The notes below the pieces were generated by a model. It searched no databases, was not told the origin of the DNA, and worked only from the letters and a program-made list of their open reading frames with translations. The translations under genes were made by a program, and so were the position numbers. From Desulfobacteraceae bacterium UBA2771 (GTDB lineage: Bacteria; Desulfobacterota; Desulfobacteria; Desulfobacterales; Desulfosarcinaceae): 20,613 bases of DNA. The stretch's first letter is position 1. The number at the start of each line of letters is the position of its first letter. Below, piece after piece: positions 1 to 8,318 of the stretch. The stretch is from contig DEIP01000073.1 in the NCBI GenBank assembly GCA_002352605.1, positions 1 through 20,613 of the forward strand, written 5' to 3'.

Positions 1-91
1 GCTATTCCTGTAGTTTTGCTCTCTCGGATCAGCCAAATCTGGACCAAATCTGAGCACCAATTCTGCGAAGTTATTTTTTCGCGAACCCTAA
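1..91. repeat. Right half of a palindromic MITE-like element (copy 1, cut by window edge)
   Basis: These 91 bases align without gaps to 20433-20523, with three mismatches (near positions 12, 38 and 56). The copy ends in the same 25-base terminal repeat (67-91), finishing in CCCTAA. Comparison with the complete copy shows that the window starts exactly at the centre of the element, so the left arm lies outside. No coding sequence of its own is seen. It sits downstream of lptD, on the 3' side of that minus-strand gene, where insertion would be harmless. Confidence 0.85.
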
Positions 92-185
92 ACGTTTATC
101 GGTCCCGATCGTTGGCCCGACGGCGCATCAGCGGATGGTCTGTCTATCATCCCCTCCACCAAAAGGCAATTGGCATTCCCATTTG

Positions 186-2519
186 CTATTGTTCAAATCC
201 GCCGATGCCCATCAGATTGATCATGAAGGAGAACTTTTTATCATCGCCTTCCACGGTATAGAAGAAATCAGCAGACCAGCATTGGGTTTTGTAGAAAAAA
301 CCGGCCCCTTTGCTGATGTCCCTTTGGTCGAGCAGGTTGCGCTCATACTCGCCCTTGGCGATGAGGCGGTCGGTCAGCCTGACGGACAGGATGCCGCGGA
401 TGGTTTCATTCGTGTCTTTGTTGTAGCTGTGCGTCACCCACAGCCGGTCCCCTCGACGGTCGGCGATGGTGGCGCCCAAATTGTGTGATGAAAAATGGGT
501 TTCGTATGTGTCAAAACTGGCGTCGGAATCAATGTATACATAGCGACCGAGATTGAATTCCAATTCGCCATAGATGTCGGAAAAGGGTTCGGACGCATTA
601 TCCCCGGCCGCTGCGATGTCATAGCGTTGCTCCACATAAAAGCGGCAAAAGCGATTGTAGTCTGACATTACCGGCATCGGCGGATCTGCCTGCATCCAGT
701 CCGGTCGTTCGTTTCCTTTTGCAGAAACGGTATCGTCACCGGCGGTGGTTGTTTTTGTGGTGGTCGTGAGCCGGTCCGCCTCGGCCATTCTTGCCGTAAA
801 GGTGTTGGTTAGGGAGTAGGTGATCTCGTTGGTCTCGTTGATGCGGTCTATGTTCGTGTCAAAATCGGGCAGGTCGGATTGATCCTGGTTCGGAACGTAT
901 TCATAAACCACCCTGGGTTTGAGGCTGTGGCGGATCCGATCCACGGCTGCCGCCGGGGAATCCATTACCTTGGAAAACTCCGTGGAGAGGTCCAGTTTGG
1001 CGTCGTAAATATGACGATAGCTGGAACGGTCTAAGGTTTTGTCTTCCCGGCGGTCCATGACCCAGGCGGTCTGTCGCCAGCCGGCCGACGGTTCCAGCGA
1101 CAGGTAATTTTTCCATTTGAGCGGCAGATAGACCCGGGGATAGACGTCGGCGCGATGTCCCCGCTCGCCGTCCGGCTCGAAAAGATAGGTATACTCGGAG
1201 TCCAGATCCCAGTAAACCAAGCTTCCGAAAGCGTTTTGCTTGGCGCCGTCAAATTCGATTGCCGGGAGTTGCTGCAGGGTGTCGTCGGTCTCTTCCCATC
1301 GACGGTTGGTCACATTGTCGTTCCATAAGAGACCGCCGTTGAGGGAATAGCGCGCCCACGTGCGGTTGACGTTCAGCCGGTTGGTGCGTGTGGATTCATC
1401 ATCGGTGTCCAGATCGCGGCCGAATGCCTCCAGGAAATAATCCCGGGTTTCGTTGAATCCGCTCCGCCCATCTTTAAATTCAATGAGGTAGTCCTGATCG
1501 CTGACGATGTCCAGATCCAGTCGTGCCTTGGCGCCCCAGGGCAGTTCCTGGTTGGCTTTTGCCCTCAGCCAGTAGCGATCCGTGTTGGGTCGATCATAGG
1601 CATCACCGGGGTAGCCCCAATCTGCCGTGGCTTCCGGGGTACCATCATCGATTTTGCGGTCGCGCAGGCCGTCAGCCATGATGGCCCCATAGGACTCGGT
1701 GGTCCGGGCATAGCGGTATTCCAGACCGATTTTGGTGCCCCTTTTCTGCATATAATGGGTATATAAGGTGGCATCGCTGCTGTCGTTGATGGCCCAGAAG
1801 AGCGGCTGGTCCCAGGAAAATCCCTTGCGGTCCGAGTAGCCGGCCTCCGGGATGAGCAGGCCTGTCTGGCGTTTGATTTTTGCCGGGAACAGGAGGTAGG
1901 GTGTATACAACAGCGGCATATCCCGGGCCCTGAGCACGGCGTGCGTGGCACTGCCGTAACCCTCGATGGTCACCTTGACCGTCCGGCCGGTGATGACCCA
2001 GTCCGGTCGGTCACCGTCGCAGCTGGTGATGGATCCCTTTTCTGCCCGATAGGTATCCTTGCCGGTTTTTTCGATGCGTGCGCCACGGATGTAAAAATGG
2101 TTCTCCTTCAGGAAAACGCTGCCGCCGAATACCACACCGGTTTCCTGATCCAGATTCAGCTCCAGTCGATCCCCGGTCAAGACGTCGTCACCCACGGTCA
2201 TGACAACATGCCCGGCGGCCGAGGCGGTCATGGCTTTGTGGTTGAAGGAAACCGTATCGGCAGCCAGGCGGGCGGCCTGCTTTTCGATGATAACGTTTCC
2301 CCTGGCATGATAGGTCGTGGATGCGGCATCATAGTCCACCGAATCCGCACTGATCTGCCAGGGCACCTTCGGGCTGCCGGTGAGCCGGTCCGTGACGGAC
2401 TGGGCGCGGGCATTCGGGCCCCGGATCGTCCAGAAACAGAGCGACCAGAAAAGGACGGCCAGAATCACGACAAAATGGCGTACGGCAGGAGGCGATGAAC
2501 CGAACATGAACGACCGCAT
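186..2519 (-). CDS. lptD: LPS-assembly protein LptD (outer-membrane LPS translocon)
   Basis: LptD is the outer-membrane barrel that, with LptE, inserts lipopolysaccharide into the outer leaflet. The 777-residue protein has a hydrophobic export segment at about 14-35. An OstA/LptA-like jelly-roll domain follows at about 50-160 (pattern of VDYDAASTTYHARGNVIIEK, then ADTVSFNH and LTGDRLELN). The rest is a long region of alternating aromatic beta-strands typical of the LptD barrel, with YTPYLLFPAKIKRQTGLLIPE marking the start of the conserved core. The length fits the family (about 750-850). The first possible codon is a TTG at 2522, but the next codon is ATG (2519) and is preferred; no strong ribosome-binding site is visible. 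The gene stands alone and is divergent from the HD-nuclease operon. A good minus-strand promoter lies about 100 bases upstream. Its presence shows an LPS-bearing Gram-negative cell. Confidence 0.93.
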   Translation of the reverse strand: MRSFMFGSSPPAVRHFVVILAVLFWSLCFWTIRGPNARAQSVTDRLTGSPKVPWQISADSVDYDAASTTYHARGNVIIEKQAARLAADTVSFNHKAMTASAAGHVVMTVGDDVLTGDRLELNLDQETGVVFGGSVFLKENHFYIRGARIEKTGKDTYRAEKGSITSCDGDRPDWVITGRTVKVTIEGYGSATHAVLRARDMPLLYTPYLLFPAKIKRQTGLLIPEAGYSDRKGFSWDQPLFWAINDSSDATLYTHYMQKRGTKIGLEYRYARTTESYGAIMADGLRDRKIDDGTPEATADWGYPGDAYDRPNTDRYWLRAKANQELPWGAKARLDLDIVSDQDYLIEFKDGRSGFNETRDYFLEAFGRDLDTDDESTRTNRLNVNRTWARYSLNGGLLWNDNVTNRRWEETDDTLQQLPAIEFDGAKQNAFGSLVYWDLDSEYTYLFEPDGERGHRADVYPRVYLPLKWKNYLSLEPSAGWRQTAWVMDRREDKTLDRSSYRHIYDAKLDLSTEFSKVMDSPAAAVDRIRHSLKPRVVYEYVPNQDQSDLPDFDTNIDRINETNEITYSLTNTFTARMAEADRLTTTTKTTTAGDDTVSAKGNERPDWMQADPPMPVMSDYNRFCRFYVEQRYDIAAAGDNASEPFSDIYGELEFNLGRYVYIDSDASFDTYETHFSSHNLGATIADRRGDRLWVTHSYNKDTNETIRGILSVRLTDRLIAKGEYERNLLDQRDISKGAGFFYKTQCWSADFFYTVEGDDKKFSFMINLMGIGGFEQ

Positions 2520-2600
2520 CAATTAACTAAAGGCATAGACGTTCCGGGAAAGAGGTGGTTTTTAGTATGGATACCGCCGAGGCGGATGCGGGATAACCGC

Positions 2601-2629
2601 TTGCACTTAAATAAAAAATTAAATATAAA
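2601..2629 (+). promoter_or_regulatory. Sigma-70-type promoter for the HD nuclease / tmk operon
   Basis: TTGCAC (2601-2606) and TATAAA (2624-2629) are separated by exactly 17 bases of AT-rich sequence. This is the best plus-strand match between lptD and the nuclease start at 2887. It would give a leader of about 250 nt, which is long and contains a small open frame (2747-2881). Assigned by eye; no transcript data. Confidence 0.5.
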
Positions 2630-2651
2630 GCTATCTTGCGTAAAATTGCAA
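2622..2651 (-). promoter_or_regulatory. Sigma-70-type promoter for lptD
   Basis: Read on the minus strand, TTGCAA (2651-2646) and TATATT (2627-2622) are 18 bases apart and point to lptD, giving a leader of about 95 nt. Its -10 hexamer overlaps the -10 of the divergent plus-strand promoter (2624-2629), so the two promoters probably cannot be occupied by polymerase at once. Confidence 0.4.
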
Positions 2652-2746
2652 CAACAGTTTTGCCGTCGTTCATCAACGGGCGCAAGGCGTATTTGTCCGG
2701 CGACATATCAGATTAAAATGAGCGTTCATGCGAGTACTGCCGACCG

Positions 2747-2881
2747 ATGATGATGGCATCCATGACTCCCATCAAATGCGATATGACCGACTATGGCACC
2801 CCGGGGGCGATGGCCCGGTGGGACATTCCGCTAACCCATGAACGATCGGTCGTTGAATGTGCAACGGCCGGGAGACGGTGA
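2747..2881 (+). CDS. Small open frame upstream of the HD nuclease (candidate leader peptide, 44 aa)
   Basis: An open frame beginning with three consecutive ATG codons runs to a TGA at 2879-2881, five bases before the ATG of the nuclease gene at 2887. The peptide contains MTPIKCDMTDYG and ends CATAGRR. Third codon positions are mostly G or C, as in the neighbouring genes, which hints at real coding. No good ribosome-binding site precedes it and I recognise no family. The tight spacing would allow translational coupling to the next gene. It could equally be chance in a long untranslated leader. Confidence 0.2.
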   Translation: MMMASMTPIKCDMTDYGTPGAMARWDIPLTHERSVVECATAGRR

Positions 2882-2886
2882 TTCTG

Positions 2887-3840
2887 ATGAGCAAACGTTT
2901 TGTCTCTGAACTGGTCGCTGGCGACGCCATTGACGAGGTATTTCTGCTGGCCCAGCGAAACATGGTCCACAAGAAAGACGGCAGCCCTTTTTTAAACGTG
3001 ACCCTGTCGGACCGCACCGGACAGGTGAAAGGGGTGGTGTGGGATCAGGTGGCGCGCATCGTTGCGGCGGTGGCTGAGGGAGATTTCGTACACGTCAGGG
3101 CGCAGGTGGGTGAATATCGGGGCAGCCTTCAAATGGTGGTCAAGGATATGGCCCGGGTGCCCGAGGAGAAGGTGGATGCCGGGGACTTTCTGGCGGCCAC
3201 CATCCGTGACGTGGCCAAGATGTTCGAACGGCTCCGGGAGATGACCAGCCGGATGCAGACCCCGTATCTGAGATCTCTTTTCGATGTTTTCTGGGCCGAT
3301 GAGGCCTTTGTGGCCGCCTACGTCCGGGCGCCGGCGGCCAAGTACATGCACCATGCTTACATCGGCGGGCTTTTGGAGCACACCCTGTCCATGGCCGTTT
3401 TGTCGGAGATGATTGCCGGGCACTACAGCGGCGTGGACCGTGACCTGCTGCTGGCCGGGGTGATTCTTCACGATGTGGGCAAGACCCGGGAACTTGAATA
3501 TACACGCAGCATCGACTACACCGATGAAGGCCGGCTGCTCAGTCACATCGTCATCGGTCTGTCCATGCTGGATGAAAAACTGAAGCAGGTGCCGGATTTT
3601 CCCGAAGTTCAGGCGCTGCTGCTCAAGCACATGATCGTCAGCCACCACGGCGAGCGCGCCTTCGGCTCACCGGAGCCACCCAAAACCATCGAGGCGATCC
3701 TGCTCAACCATATCGACGAGATGGATTCCCGGGTCAACAGCGTCCGCGAATATGTGGCCAAAGACCCGTCGGACGGATCGTGGACGCCCTATCACCGGCT
3801 GCTGGAGCGTCATTTTTACAAGGGACCCGGCGCGGTCTGA
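2887..3840 (+). CDS. OB-fold / HD-domain 3'-5' exonuclease, YhaM family
   Basis: A 317-residue protein, close to the roughly 314 residues of the YhaM family of 3'-to-5' exonucleases acting on RNA and single-stranded DNA. An OB-fold nucleic-acid-binding domain occupies about 1-95 (PFLNVTLSDRTGQVKGVVWD is the typical strand pattern). A metal-dependent HD domain follows at about 150-285: H155/H156, H165 in GGLLEHTLSMA, the HD pair H195-D196 in ILHDVGKT, and H248/H253/H254 in KHMIVSHHGE. The ATG at 2887 is chosen because the OB domain begins directly after it. An in-frame ATG at 2857 would add ten unconserved residues. It is first in a plus-strand run with tmk (70-base gap). The family assignment is strong; the in vivo substrate is not deducible here. 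Confidence 0.88.
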   Translation: MSKRFVSELVAGDAIDEVFLLAQRNMVHKKDGSPFLNVTLSDRTGQVKGVVWDQVARIVAAVAEGDFVHVRAQVGEYRGSLQMVVKDMARVPEEKVDAGDFLAATIRDVAKMFERLREMTSRMQTPYLRSLFDVFWADEAFVAAYVRAPAAKYMHHAYIGGLLEHTLSMAVLSEMIAGHYSGVDRDLLLAGVILHDVGKTRELEYTRSIDYTDEGRLLSHIVIGLSMLDEKLKQVPDFPEVQALLLKHMIVSHHGERAFGSPEPPKTIEAILLNHIDEMDSRVNSVREYVAKDPSDGSWTPYHRLLERHFYKGPGAV

Positions 3841-3910
3841 CCTCGATTGAGCGGCCATTCGGTTGGATGTTCTTACCCATGGCGATTGGGCCCTTGGCGT
3901 TGAGGAGATT

Positions 3911-4576
3911 ATGTTCATTACCCTTGAAGGTATCGAAGGTTCGGGGAAGACCACCCAGATCCGAACGATTGGCCAATGGATGACGGCAGCCGGCCGGGAC
4001 TGCCTGACCACCCGGGAGCCCGGCGGTACCCCCATCGGCGGCCAGATCCGTTCCGTCCTGCTCCACCCGGACAACGGTGATCTGGCACCCGCGGCCGAAC
4101 TGCTGCTCTATGTGGCAGACCGGGTCCAGCACCTGGAAACGGTCGTCCGTCCGGCCTTGGCCGCCGGTAGGGTAGTGGTCTGTGACCGCTATTTCGATGC
4201 CACCATGGTCTACCAGGGTTACGCCCGGGGTCTGGACAGGGAGATGATTCGCAGGCTGCACCAACTGGCCTGCAAGGCCTTGATGCCTGATCTGACCCTG
4301 CTATTGGACCTGGACCCCGAAGCCGGATTGGCCCGTGCCTGGCGTCGGATTCGCACCGATGCTCTCCACGCGCAGGAATCCCGCTTCGAAAAGGAGCGGT
4401 TGGCTTTCCATCAACGGGTGAGGGCCGGATACCTGGACCTGGCCCGTCGAGAACCGCAACGCTTTGCCATCATTGATGCCGCCGGCGACCGGCATACGGT
4501 GGGGGCACAGATCGAAGCCGCACTCGAGGCACACTTCGAGGGCAATGCCTCATCTCAACGCCCCAATGGCAAATAG
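3911..4576 (+). CDS. tmk: Thymidylate kinase
   Basis: Phosphorylates dTMP to dTDP with ATP, an essential step of dTTP synthesis in the cytoplasm. The 221-residue protein has the P-loop GIEGSGKTT at 7-15, the REPGG motif at 36-40, the DRY signature at 92-94 followed by YQGYARGLD, and the C-terminal FH.RVR.GYL segment that ends the lid region. The start at 3911 is fixed by a GAGGAG ribosome-binding site three bases upstream. An upstream in-frame ATG at 3863 has no such site and precedes the conserved fold. The gene is 18 bases from the next one, so co-transcription is likely. Length is normal for the family (about 205-225). Confidence 0.95.
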   Translation: MFITLEGIEGSGKTTQIRTIGQWMTAAGRDCLTTREPGGTPIGGQIRSVLLHPDNGDLAPAAELLLYVADRVQHLETVVRPALAAGRVVVCDRYFDATMVYQGYARGLDREMIRRLHQLACKALMPDLTLLLDLDPEAGLARAWRRIRTDALHAQESRFEKERLAFHQRVRAGYLDLARREPQRFAIIDAAGDRHTVGAQIEAALEAHFEGNASSQRPNGK

Positions 4577-4594
4577 AGGGTGGGGATTATTTTC

Positions 4595-6877
4595 ATGAGC
4601 CACAGCATCCTGAATCATATCGGAAATACCCCGCTGGTGGAGATCCGGCACTTGAACCCCAATTCCCGTGTCCGTTTGCTGGCCAAGCTGGAGTACCTCA
4701 ATCCCGGCGGCTCCATCAAGGACCGTCCGGCGCTCTCCATGATCGAAGAGGGGGAACGGTCGGGCGAATTGAGACCGGACAAGACGGTTATCGAGGCCAC
4801 CAGCGGCAACACGGGCATCGGCCTGGCCATGGTCTGCTCGGTCAAGGGGTATCGGTTGCTGCTGACCATGAGCGAAGCGGCCAGCGTGGAGCGGCAGCAG
4901 ATCCTCAGAGCAAGGGGTGCGGAGATTCTGCTGACCCCCGGCCATCTGGGCACCGACGGCGCTATCGAAGAGGTCTACCGCCTCGCCCGGGAGAATCCCG
5001 ACCTCTATTTCATGACCGACCAGTACAACAACCCGGCCAACTGGAAGGCCCACTACCATGGCACGGCTGTGGAGATATGGGAACAGACCGGGGGGATGCT
5101 GACCCACGTGGTGGCTACCATGGGCACCTCGGGTACGCTGATGGGGTTGTCCCGGCGGCTTAAGGAATTCAACCCCGCCATTCGGATTATCGGTGTGGAG
5201 CCCTATCTGGGGCACCGGCTCCAGGGGCTGAAAAATATGAAGGAGGCCTATCAGCCGGAAATATTCGACAAGCATCTGCTGGACGAGAAGGTCAACGTCG
5301 AGGATGAGCCGGCTTTCGAGATGACTCGGCGCCTGGCCCGGGAAGAGGGTCTCATGGTGGGCATGAGCAGCGGCGCCGCCATGGTGGTGGCCGCCGAAGT
5401 CGCCAGGACCATGGATCAGGGAACGCTGGTGATGGTTTTCCCCGATGGCGGCGAACGCTACCTGTCCACCCCGCTCTTTGCCGTTCGGGAGAAGATCAAC
5501 CTGCAACTGTTCAACACCATGACCCGCAAGAAAGAGCGTTTTCTGCCGGTGAATCCGGGGAAGGTTTCCATCTACGTCTGCGGCCCCACGGCCCATGCCG
5601 CCATGCATGTGGGGGAGGGGCGCCGCTTCGTTTTTTCCGACCTGCTGGTCCGTTATCTGGCCTACCGGGGATACGCGATCAAGCAGGTGATGAACATCAC
5701 CGATCTGGACGACAAAACCATCGATGGATCACAGCGGGCCGGCATGTCCCTGGAAGATTTCACCGGCATGCAGATCGATGCCTTCCACAAGGATCTTGAC
5801 ACCCTGGGCATTCAGCCGGCGAACCACTACCCCAAGGCCAGCGAACACACCGACGATATGGTGAACCTGGCTGACCGACTGGTCAAGAAGGGTTATGCTT
5901 ACGAAAAACTGCGTTCCATCTACTTCGACATTTCACGGTTCAAGGAATACGGCCGCTTGTCGGGAATTGATCTAAACAAGATCCGCCTCGGTGCCACCGT
6001 GGATCTGGATGAGTACGAAAAGGACAATCCTCGCGATTTTACCCTGCTCAAGCGTACCCGGCTGTCGGAACTCAAACGGGGCATCTTTACGAAGACCGAA
6101 TGGGGCAACATGCGTCCCTCCTGGCACCTGCAATGCGCCGCCATGTCCATGCACTACCTGGGGGATTTTTACGATATCCACTGCGCCGGCCGGGAGCTGG
6201 TCTTCCCCCACCACGAGAACGAAATCGCCATTGCCGGCGCATTGACCGGCAAAACCCTTGCCAAATACTGGATCCACTGCGACCGTGTGTTGGTGGACGG
6301 CAAGAAGGTGGACGAAAAGGGTGATGCCCTGACCATTCAGGCCCTGCTGAGCATGGGCTATACGGGAAGAGAGATTCGCTTCTGGCTGCTCTCGGTGAAC
6401 TATCGCAAACCGGTTATATTTTCCGCGGCGCGCCTGGACCGGGTGCGCAAGACCCTGGAACGGTTGGATGCCTGCGTCCGTGCCCTGAAGAACCTCCGCC
6501 GGGGAAATGCGCACGGGGAGCTGGATCAGCTGTGCTATGATATTAAAAATGGCTTCACCACCGCCATGGACGACGACCTGAACATTTCCGCCGCCATGGC
6601 CGCCCTGTTCAGCATGGTGAAGCGCATCAATACCCTGATTTTAAAAGGTGAAATCGATTCTGTCGGGGCTGAAAAAGTGCTGGAGAACCTGGCCCGCATC
6701 AACGCCGTGGTGAACATTTTCGATTTCGAGGATGAGGCCCGGGACTCGGCCGTGCAGCAATTAATGGAACGGCGCACCCGCGCTCGGCAGATCAAGGACT
6801 TTTCCCTTGCGGACCGCCTGCGCGACCAGTTGTTGGAGATGGGGGTGGTACCCCGGGATGATCGTGTCCGCTCCTAA
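4595..6877 (+). CDS. Fusion of a CysM-type cysteine synthase with a CysRS-like protein
   Basis: A 760-residue two-domain protein. Residues 1 to about 305 are a complete PLP-dependent O-acetylserine sulfhydrylase: IGNTPLVEI, the PLP lysine K42 in NPGGSIKDR, TSGNTG at 69-74, MGTSGTLMG, and PDGGERYLST. The motif style is closer to CysM than to CysK. Residues from about 310 to the end are the length of a whole cysteinyl-tRNA synthetase (about 450 residues). The zinc ligands that recognise cysteine appear intact: C329 in YVCGPT, C514 in WHLQC, H539 and E543 in FPHHENE. The ATP signatures are changed: HIGH is MHVGE (337-341) and KMSKS is KVDEK (571-575). The C-terminal helices (DFSLADRLRDQLLEMGV) resemble those of CysRS. 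The ATG at 4595 follows a GAGGGTGGGG stretch; a GTG at 4580 is less likely. Whether it still charges tRNA-Cys is doubtful from sequence; a cysteine-activating or persulfide-related role is inference. Confidence 0.88.
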   Translation: MSHSILNHIGNTPLVEIRHLNPNSRVRLLAKLEYLNPGGSIKDRPALSMIEEGERSGELRPDKTVIEATSGNTGIGLAMVCSVKGYRLLLTMSEAASVERQQILRARGAEILLTPGHLGTDGAIEEVYRLARENPDLYFMTDQYNNPANWKAHYHGTAVEIWEQTGGMLTHVVATMGTSGTLMGLSRRLKEFNPAIRIIGVEPYLGHRLQGLKNMKEAYQPEIFDKHLLDEKVNVEDEPAFEMTRRLAREEGLMVGMSSGAAMVVAAEVARTMDQGTLVMVFPDGGERYLSTPLFAVREKINLQLFNTMTRKKERFLPVNPGKVSIYVCGPTAHAAMHVGEGRRFVFSDLLVRYLAYRGYAIKQVMNITDLDDKTIDGSQRAGMSLEDFTGMQIDAFHKDLDTLGIQPANHYPKASEHTDDMVNLADRLVKKGYAYEKLRSIYFDISRFKEYGRLSGIDLNKIRLGATVDLDEYEKDNPRDFTLLKRTRLSELKRGIFTKTEWGNMRPSWHLQCAAMSMHYLGDFYDIHCAGRELVFPHHENEIAIAGALTGKTLAKYWIHCDRVLVDGKKVDEKGDALTIQALLSMGYTGREIRFWLLSVNYRKPVIFSAARLDRVRKTLERLDACVRALKNLRRGNAHGELDQLCYDIKNGFTTAMDDDLNISAAMAALFSMVKRINTLILKGEIDSVGAEKVLENLARINAVVNIFDFEDEARDSAVQQLMERRTRARQIKDFSLADRLRDQLLEMGVVPRDDRVRS

Positions 6878-6925
6878 ATGGCATCTTGCGGCCAAGATCT
6901 GTTTTTTCACATATTGGAGACCGTT

Positions 6926-7927
6926 ATGACCCCCGCATACATGCCGTTTACCCATCTGTCGGAACCCACGGCCCGTTTACTGACCGCCCTCTTGGGACCG
7001 GTGGTGGTTTATCAGCCATTGAAAACCGGTATTCCCGAAGGTCTGCGTGCCTTGGCATCACAAGGACTCATCGAGATCCGGACGCCGATCGTCCATGATG
7101 ATGACCGACTGCGTGCTGCGCTGGTGGAGTTCACGGCGTGGGTGCGGTTGAACCCGGGGAGATCGACGGCGGGGGCCGGTTTTTTCAGTGTCCGGCAGGG
7201 GGAGATCCCTTTTTTCGACGAAACCACCATTAATCGGATCCGTACCGACATCAAGCGATATCATACACCGGATCGTCGATCGGGTGGCTCGGACGCGGGA
7301 TTCAGCACCAGGCTGTTTCTGGCCGTGGCCCAGGAGAATGACCTGTCCACCGACCACCTGGCCCATGACCTCCATCGCTTTAAAGCGCTGGAAAAGGATT
7401 TTCTGGAGAGCTTGAAGGGCGCCGATGAGACGGCGTTTAATCGTGAGTCACCCCGCGCAACGATCTGGCAGGAAGATCCGGGCGCAAAACTGACCGGGCA
7501 GCGTATTCGTGCCTGGGCCACCCTGGCCGCCGCCGATGCCGCGATGCCGGCGGTGCTGGTCACCACCAGCGCGTCGGTGATGGATACATTGTTGGAAACC
7601 CATGCTGAAACGATCAATCTCGAGCGGCTGGCCGACATTCGAATCGGCCTTCCATCGGACGGCGAGGCGCCGGTATTTGGCCGGGTGCTGGCGGATCTTG
7701 CCGTCCGGGGCACCCTGCCATCTACGGACATTGCTTCCTTGACGTCATTTTCCGCCGGTGCGGCCGCGCAACAGGCCGTCACCGTCACCCTATTTGTCGC
7801 CGCGAATCGGACACCCGCAACCGTGATCAGCCGGATGGCGCCTTCAGCCGCCACCCCACCCGAAGAAAATGAAAAGCCGAATTCAGTTCGCCATACCCCG
7901 TTTGTTCTGGTGAACAGTTGGTCCTAA
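6926..7927 (+). CDS. Conserved-looking protein of unknown function (333 aa)
   Basis: I do not recognise a family. The start at 6926 is supported by GGAGA seven bases upstream; an earlier ATG at 6878, touching the fusion gene stop, lacks a site. The protein has no signal peptide, no transmembrane segment and no cysteine, so it is probably cytoplasmic. It is mainly alpha-helical in appearance. The N-terminal part (FTHLSEPTARLLTALLGPVVVYQPL, IPEGLRALASQGLIEIRTPI) reads as a compact folded unit. The middle carries charged helices (HDLHRFKALEKDFLESLKG). The alanine/threonine-rich C-terminal third (from about 210) is less constrained and ends in a polar tail. It lies 48 bases after the CysM-CysRS-like gene on the same strand and is probably the last gene of that operon; codon use matches its neighbours. 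Confidence 0.75.
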   Translation: MTPAYMPFTHLSEPTARLLTALLGPVVVYQPLKTGIPEGLRALASQGLIEIRTPIVHDDDRLRAALVEFTAWVRLNPGRSTAGAGFFSVRQGEIPFFDETTINRIRTDIKRYHTPDRRSGGSDAGFSTRLFLAVAQENDLSTDHLAHDLHRFKALEKDFLESLKGADETAFNRESPRATIWQEDPGAKLTGQRIRAWATLAAADAAMPAVLVTTSASVMDTLLETHAETINLERLADIRIGLPSDGEAPVFGRVLADLAVRGTLPSTDIASLTSFSAGAAAQQAVTVTLFVAANRTPATVISRMAPSAATPPEENEKPNSVRHTPFVLVNSWS

Positions 7928-8000
7928 AATCAATGAAATGCCCAACTGACGTGGTTTTGAGAACCGGTTTGAGACCCGCTGAAAAAAAAGGCTTCAACGC

Positions 8001-8027
8001 TTGACGGAGTGTTTTTTTTGGTATAAG
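8001..8027 (+). promoter_or_regulatory. Probable promoter of the ferredoxin gene
   Basis: TTGACG (8001-8006) and TATAAG (8022-8027) lie about 80 bases before the ferredoxin start, inside AT-rich sequence. The spacer is 15 bases, shorter than ideal, and contains an eight-T run. The AT-rich 180-base gap, the separate terminator and the strong ribosome-binding site all suggest the ferredoxin has its own transcript. Confidence 0.4.
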
Positions 8028-8106
8028 CCCTTTTCCATAATAGAGCGATTAGATGTTGATAATTGGATCAACACGAATTGAACTTCATTGAAAGGAGACT
8101 ATTAAG

Positions 8107-8295
8107 ATGGCTTTTAACCCGATCGTTGACGAGGCCAAATGCGTTGGCTGCGAAGAGTGTGTCGATGTGTGCCCCGTGGAAGTGTTCGAAATGAAGGATG
8201 AAAAATCCGTTGCGGTAAACGCGGAAGAGTGCCTCGGCTGCGAAAGCTGTGTGGAAGTGTGCGAGGAGGGTGCCATCACCGTGGAAGAAACCTGA
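8107..8295 (+). CDS. Ferredoxin, 2[4Fe-4S]
   Basis: A 62-residue bacterial ferredoxin, a small soluble electron carrier of anaerobes. Two cluster-binding motifs are complete: C12-x2-C15-x2-C18-x3-C22-P and C42-x2-C45-x2-C48-x3-C52. The second motif is followed by Glu instead of the usual Pro, a common variation. The protein is very acidic, as is usual for ferredoxins. AAAGGAG sits nine bases before the ATG. The gene is flanked by its own promoter and a strong terminator, fitting an abundant single-gene transcript. Partner enzymes cannot be told from the neighbourhood. Confidence 0.95.
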   Translation: MAFNPIVDEAKCVGCEECVDVCPVEVFEMKDEKSVAVNAEECLGCESCVEVCEEGAITVEET

Positions 8296-8318
8296 TCTTT
8301 TGCGGCGATAAAGATGTG

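Noticed and set aside
92..185. Terminator of lptD in the gap before the palindromic element
   Set aside because: No stem followed by Ts was visible on the minus strand.
2992..3648. A 218-codon minus-strand open frame opposite the HD nuclease
   Set aside because: Antisense to the conserved OB and HD motifs, with composition typical of mirror frames and no ribosome-binding site or family signature.
4550..5608. A 352-codon minus-strand open frame opposite the cysteine synthase domain
   Set aside because: It lies entirely antisense to strongly conserved coding sequence, has a His/Gly-rich low-information composition, and is a by-product of GC-rich third positions.
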